Origin: Terfezia claveryi
Taxonomy: Eukaryota; Ascomycota; Pezizomycetes; Pezizales; Pezizaceae
Assembly: GCA_015179025.1 (NCBI GenBank)
Contig: WHUX01000087.1
Location: forward strand, 155,074-219,073
DNA: 64,000 nucleotides
Reading direction: 5' to 3'
Under the pieces are notes generated by a model. That model was not told the origin of the DNA and searched no databases. It saw only the letters and a list, made by a program, of their open reading frames with translations. This document shows positions 1-10,514 of the stretch, one piece after another. The translations under genes and the position numbers were made by a program. Within the stretch, counting starts at the first letter, position 1; every line of letters starts with the position of its first letter.

Positions 1-612
1 TTGCAATAGGGTATGAGTGGGCTTATTCTCCTTATTCTTATCCTCCTTGCTAGGTGCTTCCTCTTTTTAAAGCTCTGGAGTTGTTGCTTTACTCAGGGTA
101 GCAAACACTTCTATTAACATAGAGGTACCAATCTACCTCGAGTAGTAGGGAAAGTAACATAGATACCACCTAAAAAGATAAAGGATTAGCTGCAAGTTTA
201 TAATAATATCTAATTATTTTCCTCTATAGCACCTTTTTCTATCCCCAAAGGTTTTACTATTTTTAACCATTACAGCTAAAAAGCTGCCTGTGGCTTTCAA
301 AAGTGCAGTTCTCTATGAAGCAATAAAAATATAATCAAAATCTATCTAGTGCAATAGGTCAATTAGGCAAGGCTATTAAGCTTAGAATTGCACATACTAA
401 GATTATACTGGATAACTACCAAACTATAATATTGGGCAAGTAACCAAATATAAAAAGTTCATAACTTAAAACTGTACTTGTCTCTTATATTTGTCCACTT
501 AATTTGAGATTAATATCCATGATACTTATTTTCTGGTAGTACAGAGGAGGAAGGTAGATGAGAATAATTGCTATTACTATAGTGCAGACATAGTTTTATC
601 TACTTTCTCAAA
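1..612. other. AT-rich intergenic DNA, no gene seen
   Basis: No reading frame of convincing composition and no recognisable transposon motif is visible on either strand. Homopolymer runs and A+T-rich words dominate. It may be a strongly decayed repeat, but nothing in it supports a family assignment. Confidence 0.5.
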
Positions 613-775
613 CCACCACTATCGACTATATTAGAGATACCAGAGGCTAGAGAGTAGGGGCTAATCGACTGCTTAGGGTTCCTTTTCAGCTTGCTATAGG
701 CCACCCTATTGACTATATTAGAGACACTAAGGGGTTGGATAGTGAGGGCTAATCGACTGCTCAGGGTTCCTTTTT
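613..775. repeat. Two-copy direct repeat, about 75 bases each
   Basis: Copy 1 (about 613-686) and copy 2 (about 701-775) share an opening CCACC, the core GACTATATTAGAGA, then AGGGCTAATCGACTGC (or GGGGCTAATCGACTGC) and AGGGTTCCTTTT at the end. The offset is 88 bases. Element A inserted just to the right, so the repeat belongs to older DNA. It could be a remnant of another element's end. Confidence 0.7.
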
Positions 776-789
776 GTTTACTTCGATGC

Positions 790-1306
790 TGTAACGATGG
801 CTCTGGAGGCAAGGTGACTAAGGGGTACGCCGGGGCAAGGGCAAGGCTAGGATGACACACACGTAGGAATGCTACGTATGTGACTAGGGGGAGGCTGTGA
901 CGGGAGGCAAGGGCAAGAGGCAAGAGGGACAGAGGGCAAGGGACACGAGACACGTGGAAGCAGTTTGCCTCGTGTATCAAGGTGGGCAGCAGGGCTGCAG
1001 AGTCGAGGCGAGACAAGGAGGTGCACAAGGGAGATGCACCAACGTGGAGAGAAGCAAGGCCCTGTATTGGATATACAAGACGTTGGATGGGGATCCAATG
1101 AGAGGGCAGAGGGACGAAGATATATATACATGATTCCAGGCCAAGGCCGTAGAAGGAATAAGCTTCCCGAGATTCCTATCTCGGAAGCTAAGATAACAAT
1201 CACCCATTGATGACACCCGAACAAGCCTGTTCGAGTGTCAAAACAGCACGACACCCGAACAAGCCTGTTCGAGTGTCAAATCAAGACTAAGAACATGGTT
1301 GTGATA
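790..1306 (-). repeat. 3' LTR of element A
   Basis: 517 bases, same length as the partner at 6502-7018 with scattered substitutions. In coding orientation it starts TATCACAACC (the partner has TGTCACAACC) and ends TCGTTACA. Near the middle is a TATATATA run (about 1120-1130), a plausible TATA element. A 21-25 base motif with ACACCCGAACAAGCCTGTTC occurs twice in tandem (about 1212-1280). Confidence 0.93.
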
Positions 1307-1320
1307 CTATCCCCCCTTTA
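1307..1320 (-). promoter_or_regulatory. Polypurine tract of element A
   Basis: On the minus strand the sequence TAAAGGGGGGATAG abuts the 3' LTR. A purine run at this site is the known primer for plus-strand DNA synthesis in LTR retrotransposons. Confidence 0.85.
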
Positions 1321-1446
1321 GGCTGGAGCTCCAGCAACTAGGAGGCCTGGGCACGATAACCGGCAAAATCAACAAAGAAGACAACAACAATGGTAGAAAC
1401 AAGAACCCCAACTCCAAACAACAACAAGAATGCAAAAGGTCTGACA

Positions 1447-2797
1447 TTATTCAACTGGGCGAGGCTTCCTCGTGTATCGTTGGTGGAACAGGGTGACCAA
1501 ATCCTGCGCATTCTCTAAGTCCTCTGCAGGTTGCCAGGTAGTCTCCTCATCCTCTAACCACTTGACCTTATACTGAACTCATCCATAGCATTTCCTTGAG
1601 TCCAGTACCTCCTCAACCTCCCACTCCTCTTCACCTGCGATCACTACTGGAGGAGGTGGGGGGTGCTTTTGCCCGGGAAGGGGGTCGTCGGCGGCTGGCT
1701 CGATCTCCGAGACATGAACGACCGGATGGCGCTTGATATCCTTGGGAAACCTCAGCCGATAAGCATGAGTGCCCACAGCTGCCAATACCTCAAAGGGGCC
1801 CAGGAACTTATGATCCAGCTTGCGGGAGGGGCGTTCTGTCTGGAAGTGCCGGCTGGAGAGCCACACCTTGTCTCCTAGTTGGTATCTGGGGGCTGGCAGC
1901 CGTGATCCATTGGTATACTCGGCTTGCCTGGCTTGTGCATATCCCAGCTCAGCTTTCAGCGTAGAGTGGAGCTCAGCAATCCCAGCTGCAAACTCCTTGG
2001 CCAGGGCATCTTTTTTGGCTTTTTGCAGGGTCGCAAGGGCATCTACGAACCGGGGGTGCCAACCGTAGTTAGCCAGGAAAGGTGAGGTTTTGGAGGATTC
2101 CGAGAACTAGTGGTTCGCGGCAAATTCGCAGGTGGCCAGCAACGAAACCCAGTTGTTCTGCTGGTAGTTGACAAAAGCCCGCAGATATTGCTCCATGATG
2201 GCGTTCATCCTCTCCGATTGGCCATCCATCTGGGGGTGATATGCCGTTGACAAGCATACTTTGATCCCAGAATCTCGCAGAATGCTCTCCAAAAGTCTGA
2301 GGTGAACTGAGGGCCACGGTCAGACACAATAGATTCAGGGAGCCCATGATACCGGAACACATTATTGAGGTAGAGGTTGGCCAACTCTGAGCAGAACAGG
2401 TATCCCGACAAGGTATAACATGCCTCATTTTTGTCAACCGATCAATCATCATCAGGATGGCGTTGAACCCCGAGTCTTTCGGCAATCCTGTCATAAAATC
2501 CATGGTCAGGTGCAGCCACGGCCGATCCGGGATATCCAGGGGCTTCAGGGTGCCATATGGGGCGTGGCGGATGGGCTTAGCACGCTTGCAAACGTGGCAG
2601 TTCTGTATGTACCGCTCCACGTCCTTCCGTTGGTCAAACCATGTGTATTCCCTGGCCAGAAGTTCTAACGTTTTGGCCACTCCAGGGTGACCTGCAACCA
2701 GGCTGTTGTGGTGATCCTTGATCAATCGCAGGCGCAGCTCTCCTACCGGCACATAGAGCCGTTCGAGGTGGTAAAGGAGGCCTTCTGGACGGCGCAT
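1447..2797 (-). pseudogene. Element A integrase and chromodomain, broken
   Basis: Reading from 2797 leftward: an H2C2 zinc module (H-X3-H in the segment around HPGVAKTLELLAREYTWF, then CHVCKRAK), a DDE core with MDFMTGLP (first Asp) and [13 protein letters not shown] (second Asp), and the QSERMN region (Glu). A linker follows, then a C-terminal chromodomain ending at 1447 with EEEWEVEEVLDSR and VKWLEDEETTW. The integrase joins cDNA to the host genome and the chromodomain targets modified histones. The reading frame changes at about 2400 and again near 2290. A TAG stop lies at 2107-2109, and a TGA at 1579-1581 sits inside the chromodomain where Arg or Lys is expected. Confidence 0.9.
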
Positions 2798-3660
2798 TTG
2801 GCCAGAGAGATTTTGGGGTAGCGGTGTTGGCCGGAATCCACTGCAGCAATGATTTCCCGGGCCAGGGGGTCTCCTTCGTAAGCCTGTCTCACCAGTTGTC
2901 GGAGGTCGGCTTCCCCATCAGCCTCAGCTTCCACATCAGCCTCAGCCTCAGCTTCTGCATCAGCCTTAGCCTCAGCTTCCATATCGGCCTCAGCTTCAGC
3001 TTCCGCATCCGCATCAGTATCAGCAAGGACATTGGCCACCAGATCAAGGTTTTCGGGCTTCAATACCACCTGATTTTGGTATTTTAGCCTTTCATCCTCC
3101 CCCTTAGGGAGATCTCCTGATCTCCGGGTTAATGCATCGGGCTTGCCCCCAGCCTTTCCCGGCCGGTATCTGATCTTGAAGTTGAACCGAGATAAGAACT
3201 CCGACCACCTAGCTTGCCTTCGGTTAAGCAGCTTGGTGGTGGTGAAATACTCAAGGTTCTTATGATCGGACAACACCTCGATAATTCCCTTGGCTGACTC
3301 CAGGTGTGGCCTCCACTCCTCGAATGCCCGCACAATGGCCATCAGCTCTTTATCATAAATCTCGTAGTTGCACTCAGCCAGGGAGTGCTTTTTTGAGAAG
3401 TATGCCACTGGGTGGAGGATGCCATTGTCATCGTTCTGGGACAGGATTTCCGCGGAGACATAGTCGGAAGCATCGGTTTCGACAACACACTCCTGGTCAG
3501 GGTTGAAATGGGCGAGGATCGGTGCTGAGCAGAAGGCTTCCTTAAGGTTCTGGAAGGCAGATTGGGCTTCTGGATTCCAGTCGAAACGCCGGTCTTTTTT
3601 GGTCAGGGCGGTGAGGGGGGCTACGATCTTCGAATATCCAGGATAAAACGCCGGTAAAAG
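2798..3660 (-). pseudogene. Element A RNase H and linker
   Basis: This frame carries the RNase H domain that degrades the RNA of the RNA-DNA hybrid. Motifs visible are VVETDASDYVSAEILSQ (catalytic Asp), YDKELMAIVRAFEEWR (Glu) and SDHKNLEYF (Asp). After the domain comes an unusual Asp/Glu-Ala dipeptide run of about 40 residues (2905-3025) made of repeated GCTGAG/GCTGAT codons. A frameshift near 3645 separates it from the reverse transcriptase, and another near 2790 separates it from the integrase. Confidence 0.9.
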
Positions 3661-4562
3661 TTGGCGAACTCCAGGAATGCCTGGACATCCTTGTGATTCG
3701 CTGGGATTTGCCATTCCTGGACAGCGGTAACCTTGGCAGGGTCCATCCTGATGCCCTCCATGGTGATGATTAACTCTAGATACTTGACCTCCTGTACATG
3801 AAACTCACATTTTTCCAGTTTTAGGTATAACCCAGCCTTCTCCAGCTTCTCTAGCACCTGCCTCACATGGACTTTGTGTTCCGCTAGGGAGTCTGAGTAT
3901 ATGAGGATATCATCTAGATAGGCGGTGCAGAATACATCTAGAAAGTCCCGCAGAGTATCGTTGATAAAGTGCTGAAAAGAGGCGGGGGCATTGGTTAGGC
4001 CGAAAGGCATCACGTTATACTCAAAATGGCCATATCGTGTCCGGAAGGCAGTTTTCCACTCCTCCCCCTCAGCAATTCATACCAAGTTGTATGCCCCTCT
4101 CAGATCCAATTTGGTGAACCATTTTGCCTTGGAAAGTCTGGCTAATGTCTCCTGGATCAGGGGCAAGGGGTATCTGTTCTTGACCGTTATCTCGTTCAGG
4201 CCACGATAATCAATACACAACTGAAGAGAGCTATCCGACTTCTTCACGAACAGCACAGGGGCACCCGCTGGGGAGGAGCTATGGCAAATGAAGCTCTTAT
4301 TGAGGTTTTCTTCCAGATATTTTTTCAGAGCTTCCAGTTCCACTCGGGACATCCCATAGAGAGGTCCATAAGGGGGGGTCTTTCCTTCCACCAGTGGGAT
4401 TGTGTGGTCGTATGGTCGATGGGGGGTAAGCTTTTCTACTGCTTTTTCCGAGAACAGGTCAATGAATTCATGGTATTCCCCCGGAACCATGGATTTCCAC
4501 TCCTCCTTGGATCACGTCTTGTTAATCTCTAGGTTCACTTCATGTATGGAGAGAGCGTGTGC
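3640..4562 (-). pseudogene. Element A reverse transcriptase, two in-frame stops
   Basis: Classic Ty3/gypsy reverse transcriptase: HRPYDHTIPL and KSFICHSSSPAGAPVLFVKK (fingers), [42 protein letters not shown], and the catalytic YLDDILIYS at about 3909-3920. A TGA at 4077-4079 replaces the Arg that follows the YNL-V motif in nearly all relatives. A second TGA at 4512-4514 lies just upstream. Apart from those stops the frame is continuous to the RRFI motif near 3650, so the damage looks like point mutation of a once-working gene. Confidence 0.93.
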
Positions 4563-5306
4563 CTTCAGCTTGTGCCTCCTAGTCAGGTAAGCGAAAGCCC
4601 CTGCCCCGATAAAGCTAACGTTCAGGGGTTTTGGGGTCACCAGGGGGACAGAGGGGACAGGGGAAACAAGGGGAACAGGGGAAACAGGGGGAACAGGGGA
4701 AACAGGGGGAACAGGGGGGAACAGGGGTAACAGGGGAATTGGTATCGAGGTGCGCAGGCAGGTGTACTACTTGGGTCGGGTAGGTTACCGGGGGTGGCAA
4801 GGCACACAGCCCAGTAATGGTGGCCTTCGGATTCCCGTAGTGTTTTTTGCAAAACTGGCTATTGAACTGCAGGGTATAAGAGCCGAAGCTGACCGATACA
4901 TCGTGCATTCTTAGCCACGGGATTCCAAGCACAATCGGGTATTTGAGCTTAGTCACAAACATCGGGAGGGCTTCGGAGTGATCCCCGACTAGGGCAGGCA
5001 CGCACGCGATATCGGTGATATCCCCAGAGGAGATGGGTCAACCGTCAATGACATCCAGAACACGGGGGGTTTTTAGCTTTAACGTGGGTATGGAGAATTT
5101 ACTGACAAAGGCCTGGTCAATGAAGGCAATTCCTGAAGCTCCACAATCTATAAGGGCTGACGTGGTGATTGTTCTATCATTGATATTAAGGGAGATAGAT
5201 ACAACAAAATGCTCGCTGAACAAGCGAGATTCGTTAACAGCAGAAGAAACAGAAAATGCAGATAAAGACAAATGGCCTGGGGCAGGTCCGTTGCTAGTGT
5301 CAGTAA
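4563..5306 (-). pseudogene. Element A aspartic protease and repeat-disrupted linker
   Basis: A retroviral-type aspartic protease. The active-site motif appears as ALIDCGASGIAFID (5138-5149 encode Asp-Cys-Gly-Ala-Ser; the usual form is Asp-Ser/Thr-Gly). The later ...[10 protein letters not shown] is the conserved ILG motif. A TGA stop at 5038-5040 stands in DG-stop-PISSGDI. Between 4640 and 4735 is a tandem array of CCCCTGTT/TTCCCC words whose length variation throws the frame out, so the protease frame no longer runs into the reverse transcriptase. Confidence 0.85.
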
Positions 5307-6470
5307 CTAGGCAAGGGATAGAGCTTTTCCCGACTCGTCAAGCTCCTCAATCCTAGGCACTGGAGTATCGGAGATAGCGTAGATGGCGAGGGAGCGATTC
5401 TTTCGAAGGGGGCAAGCCGTGATGAAGTGGTCGGCCTTCCCACAGGCTATGCATAGCCCATTATTCCGGCGGCATTCCCTCTCTTCTTGGGTCAGGCGGG
5501 GTCTGCCCGCAGATAAGTCCATAGGGGCCGGTCCACCCGCCACGAGAGAAGGGTGGGCTGGCTTGTTCGGGGGGGTTACAGGGGCCTGTGGCTGGGGGCG
5601 AGGTGCTGAAAAGGTCGATCGTGGGGGTGCTGTTGTAGGGGAGGCCTTAAGGCTGTTTCTAAACCTGGCCATCTTTTGCTCCAATCGGCTGGCCTGATCA
5701 ATGAATTCTTTAAGGGTGTGGACGTCTGGGAAGTTGATAAGTGCCTGTCTCAGTTCCACACTTAAGCCTTCCTGGAATTGATCCAGTTTGATCTTGTCAC
5801 TCCATTCGACCTCCGCAGCTAGCCTAGAGAATTCGGCCACATAGGTGGCCAGGTCGGTGTTTCTTTGTCAGAGGGCCCGGAGGGCTAGGATGGCCGTTCC
5901 CTTTGGGTCCGGGTCTCCAAATGCTCGGTTGAGAATCACGAATAGGGCAGGGATATCCACTAGTTTGATACCTTTTTCCAAAACATAGGGCTGGACTTGG
6001 TCCAGAGCCTTCCCCTCCAGTAGGCCGTAAACGTAAGCGAGTTTGTGCTGGGTGGTTGGAAACTTAGCAGCGTCTCCGTTGAGCTTAATATTGATGGAGT
6101 TTTTCCAGGCCTTGAGGCGGGCCCATTCGCCGTTAAATTTGGGTGGGGTGGGAAGGTCTTGGGTTTTGGTAGGCGTGGCGGTCACAGGTGCCTGTGCGGT
6201 TGCAGTGGCAAGGGCACGGTTGAGATTGCGCATGGTTACTCGGTCGTCTGCGAGGTCTTCTCGAAGAAGGATGATTTCATCTTCGGCTTCTTTCAGCCTT
6301 CGTTGGGTGTCCTGGAGCTCCGCTCCTTGTTTTTCGCCAATCTTATAGGTGGCGGTGAAGATATCGATGGCCATTCGGCGGTATTCCAACAGCTGGGCTG
6401 GGTCTGAGGGTATTGGGGTTTCCCGCCATGCTTGGAACCTGTCGGTAGGTAACAGGGTTGGTTCGGACAT
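5307..6470 (-). pseudogene. Element A gag with zinc knuckle
   Basis: Starts at ATG 6470 (MSEPTLLPTDRF), only about 30 bases inside the 5' LTR, a short leader typical of fungal gypsy elements. A predicted coiled-coil stretch comes first, then the retrotransposon gag capsid region around TPPKFNGEWARLKAWKNSI and VEWSDKIKLDQFQEGL. A proline-rich linker and a nucleic-acid-binding zinc knuckle CIACGKADHFITAC (CX2CX4HX4C) follow. A TGA at 5868-5870 interrupts LRAL-stop-QRN, where Arg is expected. The frame ends at a TAG near 5307 and continues into the protease one frame over, so either an indel or a programmed frameshift; I cannot decide which. Confidence 0.88.
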
Positions 6471-6480
6471 TGTACCGGTT

Positions 6481-6495
6481 GGTTAGAGCGATCCA
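6481..6495 (-). promoter_or_regulatory. Candidate primer-binding site of element A
   Basis: On the minus strand TGGATCGCTCTAACC begins six bases after the 5' LTR and ahead of the gag ATG. A primer site starting TGG complements the CCA end of a tRNA. The gap of six bases is larger than usual, so the assignment is tentative, and the tRNA is not identified. Confidence 0.5.
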
Positions 6496-6501
6496 ACGTA
6501 G

Positions 6502-7018
6502 TATAACGACGGCTCTGGGGGCGAGGCGACCAAGGGGTACGCCGGGGCAAGGGCAAGGCTAGGATGACACACATGTAGGAACACTACGTGTGTGACCAGG
6601 GGGAGGCTGTGACGGGAGGCAAGGGCAAGAGGCAAGAGGGACAGAGGGCAAGGGACACGAGACACGCGGAAGCAGTTTGCCGCGTGTGTCAAGGTGGGCA
6701 GCAGGGCTGCAGAGTCGTGGCGAGACAAGGAGGTGCACAAGGGAGATGCACCAACGTGGAGAGAAGCAAGGCCCTGTATTGGATATACAAGACGTTGGAT
6801 GGGGATCCAACGAGAGGGTGGAGGGACGAAGATATATATACATGATTCCAGGCCAAGGCCGTGAAAGGAATAAGCTTCCCGAGATTCCTATCTCGGAAGC
6901 TAAGATAACAATCACCCATCGACGACACCCGAACAAGCCTGTTCAAGTGTCAAAACAGCACGACACCCGAACAAGCCTGTTCGAGTGTCAAATCAAGACT
7001 AAGAACACGGTTGTGACA
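6502..7018 (-). repeat. 5' LTR of element A
   Basis: 517 bases, TG...CA-type ends on the minus strand (TGTCACAACC at the right end). It is followed at 7019-7023 by GATGC, identical to the bases before the left LTR. The internal TATATATA run at about 6833-6841 is a likely promoter element for the minus-strand transcript. Confidence 0.93.
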
Positions 7019-7023
7019 GATGC

Positions 7024-7286
7024 CTACTAGTTACTTCTATTAAGAACAGCTACATAGCCATGTATCACTCTAGCTACTTACCTTTAGCTTAGTTTCATAT
7101 TCTACTAATTAAAAGTAACTAACTCTTACAAACAGTTTGATACATATTGAATTTGTCTCAATTAATATTTTGTTTAATAATATTCCAATCTATAAATATG
7201 CTCCTTTGAGTTCTATTATTTTATACACTTTATTCCACTACTAAATGTATATATAACTATTTACTCTATTCGTTATTCATCTTATT
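7024..7286. other. AT-rich spacer
   Basis: No gene or motif recognised. It lies between the target duplication of element A and the Plavaka relic and may be the relic's decayed 3' flank. Confidence 0.5.
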
Positions 7287-9770
7287 TCAAACATGGTAAT
7301 CTACTCTATTATTTACTATCCACTTACGGGCTAGCTCCACTAGTATTAAATATGCTGCTCCTTTAATTGAATACAGCCATACAATCATCTGCCCTCCTCC
7401 ATGTTTAAATTCCTGTATATATAATATTCCTTCTGAGCTATATAGCATTAGATTCTCTACCCAGTCTAGTAGTATAATATATGCCAATTTATATAACTCC
7501 TTGTTAGTCCTCCATACTGTAAATAATATATTTAAAAACTCTACTACTCGACCATTATAACTCTTTAAACTTTCCATAACAGATACAGGCTATAGTCTCA
7601 TGGACTCAATACATACCTAAACTATATACCACCTTGCCTCCTTTCTGTGCCAACTTTTCCTACCTATTTTATGTACATACTGTAGTTGATAACTATTCTT
7701 GTCATCTATATTCTGGTCTAGTACTAGAATTTCAACAACATTGTATGCTTGTATTTCCGCATTCAACAAAATTCTCTCTGTATCCAATTGTGAGTAATCT
7801 GCCATTACACAAATATTATCCTTAAAAAACTGATGTAAATTCTTTGCAATCTCTAGAACCAAGAACTCGTCTACTATACCTAACAGATTTTTCATTCTCT
7901 TGAGCCAATGCTTACCTTGTAATATTATAAAAATCTTGCTTTGACCAAACATAATTAGCTCTATGCCTCTTCGTTTTAGATGTACAATGTCTTTTAACCT
8001 CTCCTAAAATGCTGTACCCTCCTTTACCCATACTACCATCTCTAATTCCCTCATAATTGAGTTATAATATCTGCTATAACCTATAATTACTTGCAAGATG
8101 CTGTCAATATGATTATTCTGATGGTATACATCCTTGAATTACTTATATAATATTTCACAAACCTTCATTGAAAATTAGGGAAGCTGCTATAGTAGAAGAT
8201 TTGATTAGTCCAGTATATCAATATATGGATCTTTGGAAAATTGAAATGTGAATCTTCTACTAGAATCTGATTCACTAAGTATGCCCATTCCTCTCTATCT
8301 TCTGCCATAATATGAGTCCTTTGCACTATAGTATGTCTGTTTGCATCTGCTTAGAGGTTTTGACTTTGATTCTGTTTTATTAGCTCTTTCAATACGTTAT
8401 TTGCTCTGGCTTTTGCAGCCTTGCTAGCTGGATATCTTAAAAAAATGTCCTTTGTAGTATAGAAGTGTTGCAGATATTTCCTCATATATTCTATAGTGCT
8501 ATTAGTATAACTTTGATATCTAGAGAGGAGTATAAAATTAGTTAAGTATTGCATACAAGTGATTGCTTTCTTGAAATCTCACTCTTGAGTACCTGACAGA
8601 TGTAGTGTGTCCATTTGGTGGTATAGAGAAGCTATAAAAACCCTCAATATAACTCTTAGAATTGATCACATTTTCTTGCCCAAAAGTTGACTTAAAAGCC
8701 TATTTGATTTTCGTGGGATGTGAGTGCTAAAGTAATAAAGTAGTGAACTCTAAATATTATTGAATGTAGAAAGTCTGTTATGGCTTTCCAAAAACCCCTT
8801 GATCTATTCTATTAAATATTGCAAGTTTTTCAACAATATAGTATGAAGGATATCTAATTGAATAACTTCTTATAGGATTACACCTTACAGAGTTTATAGT
8901 ACATTATTGACAGCTTTTACCCCCTTATTATGAAGACTTATAGTATTTGATTTGTTAACCTATTTCCAGTATTTTTCAGTATTGTGCATAGTATATTCTT
9001 AAAACTAGCCTAATTAGTCCTAAGGACATTTATATATTGGACATCTTGTAGCATAAATCCTATATATTATTGCATTTTCCATATGGTCTGCAAGCTAGCC
9101 AGCAACTTGGAAATAATATTTCTTGATTACCTCATCCACACACTTTATTTTCTGTCTATCTTGTACAGTATCCAATAATAGATGCAAGATAAACCTAAGT
9201 AAATCATACAAAACCTGAATTGCTTCTTGCTCCTATCTCTCTTCCAACCAGCAAGGCTAGGGATTTTTTTGACTCACTTAGAACTATAAAGCAGTAGGGC
9301 AACCAGTATCTAGATATGAGATATAAGTTTATTCTAAAATCTTAACTTGATATTGCTAATGCTTATATATATGGGCCACACTTTGCCATCACTAGAAAAA
9401 TTTGTCAGGTAGGTAGTATCGGATGTAAAGAGTACAGAAATTAATATAGCACTCACTGGAAGTATCATCTAAGATCTGAAATCAATAACCAAATTATTGC
9501 CAAATATAGTACTTATAAGTTATCAATGGAGTAATTGCATACCTGTATATCCCACCACTATGATACAGTATTTATCTCTGTATAAACCCTCTTCTACTGC
9601 ATATTGAAGTTCCTAACTGGAGCCCAGCATATGTGTACTGCAAATAATTTCCTACATAGCAAGTACTTTAATAATACTAAAATGTCCCAGTAATAGAACT
9701 CTATATTCTTTATTAGATTAAAGTCTACAAACTCATTCTTCTATAGCAGATTGGTGATCATTTGGTTGAT
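7287..9770 (-). pseudogene. Plavaka-type transposase relic 1, strongly AT-shifted
   Basis: Read on the minus strand this is a heavily mutated version of the transposase at 51016-54376. Three segments match in order. Around 9440-9290 translation gives TSDTTYLTNFSSDGKVWPIY, against TSDQTCLTNFSGDKKLWPLF in the better copy. Around 9085-9030 it gives MENAIIYRIYATRCPIYKCP, against MENVNIHGIKTNRCPVCIVS. Around 7370-7290 it gives IVNNRVDYHV, against LVNNRIDFYM. Those motifs are characteristic of Plavaka transposases of the CACTA/EnSpm superfamily. Dozens of stops and a strong A+T bias mark it as long dead. The left LTR of element B begins at 9779, so B probably inserted into or beside it; the upstream (N-terminal) half is missing. 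Confidence 0.8.
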
Positions 9771-9778
9771 CTTTGTAA

Positions 9779-10486
9779 TGAATGGTACTAGATAGTATTC
9801 ATTCGGTACTGTTTATACAATCTATATCCGTAGGCACGAACGTTTGTGTATTTCGGTTCTGCTGAAGTAAGACCTCAGAAGGGTAGGGAGATTACTATGT
9901 GGGACGTTCCCGAAGGGAACAGTAATTAACTAGTGTAATCTATCTTATATGATTTATGCTATCTAAGCTATATGATCTTAATCTGATCAGAATATAGGCT
10001 TGCTTGCTCTGTGTGCTTGCTTGTTTTTCTGTGGATTCTAGAGGGAATCTAGTGGCCTATTTATACTCCTCTGAAATCTGAGGACTAAGGAAACAAATAC
10101 AATAAAGGGTGGCACACCAGAAGGTGGTGCACTGTACAAAAGGGGTTATGTGGCCATAGTAATGAGTCACATGCCTTAAACAATGGTCATGTGGCCATAA
10201 TAATGAGTCACACGCCTTAAACGATAGTCATGTGGCCATAGTAATAAGTCACACGCCTTAAAACAGAGGTTATGTGGCTATAATGAGGGTCTCTTTATAT
10301 GGCAAGTGCCATGGAACTTCCCATGGCAAATTCTGTATGCTATGGATGCTTATAAAGCAATAGGAGGTGGTTGAAGGCTAGTAGTCCTTCAACCGAGAGG
10401 CTTAGTTATATAACATAGTAGTAATATAGGAAATATAAAAGTATATAATCAATTATACAAGCAATGAAACAACGTTCTCCATTACA
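9779..10486 (-). repeat. 3' LTR of element B
   Basis: 708 bases. In coding orientation it starts TGTAATGGAGAACG (right end, 10486) and ends TACCATTCA (left end, 9779). Its reverse complement matches 15325-15997 along the whole length. About 10140-10275 holds several copies of a roughly 41-base unit containing CATGTGGCCAT and GAGTCACACGCCTTAAA. A different copy number there explains most of the length difference from the B-prime LTR. Confidence 0.88.
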
Positions 10487-10514
10487 CTTCCCCACATAGA
10501 AGGATTTCCTATCC

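Larger units (their letters stand above)
790..7018 (-). mobile_element. Element A: complete but mutated Ty3/gypsy chromovirus
   Basis: A 6229-base LTR retrotransposon coded on the minus strand. Seen directly: two 517-base LTRs (790-1306 and 6502-7018) in the same orientation, and the 5-base duplication GATGC at 785-789 and 7019-7023 marking the insertion site. There is a purine-rich tract next to the left LTR and a candidate primer site next to the right one. The order gag, protease, reverse transcriptase, RNase H, integrase, chromodomain is that of Ty3/gypsy chromoviruses. No frame is intact: at least five in-frame TGA stops stand where related proteins have Arg, a TAG stop lies in the integrase, and there are several one-base frameshifts. 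The near-identical LTRs suggest fairly recent insertion followed by fast mutation. Not autonomous now. Confidence 0.95.
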
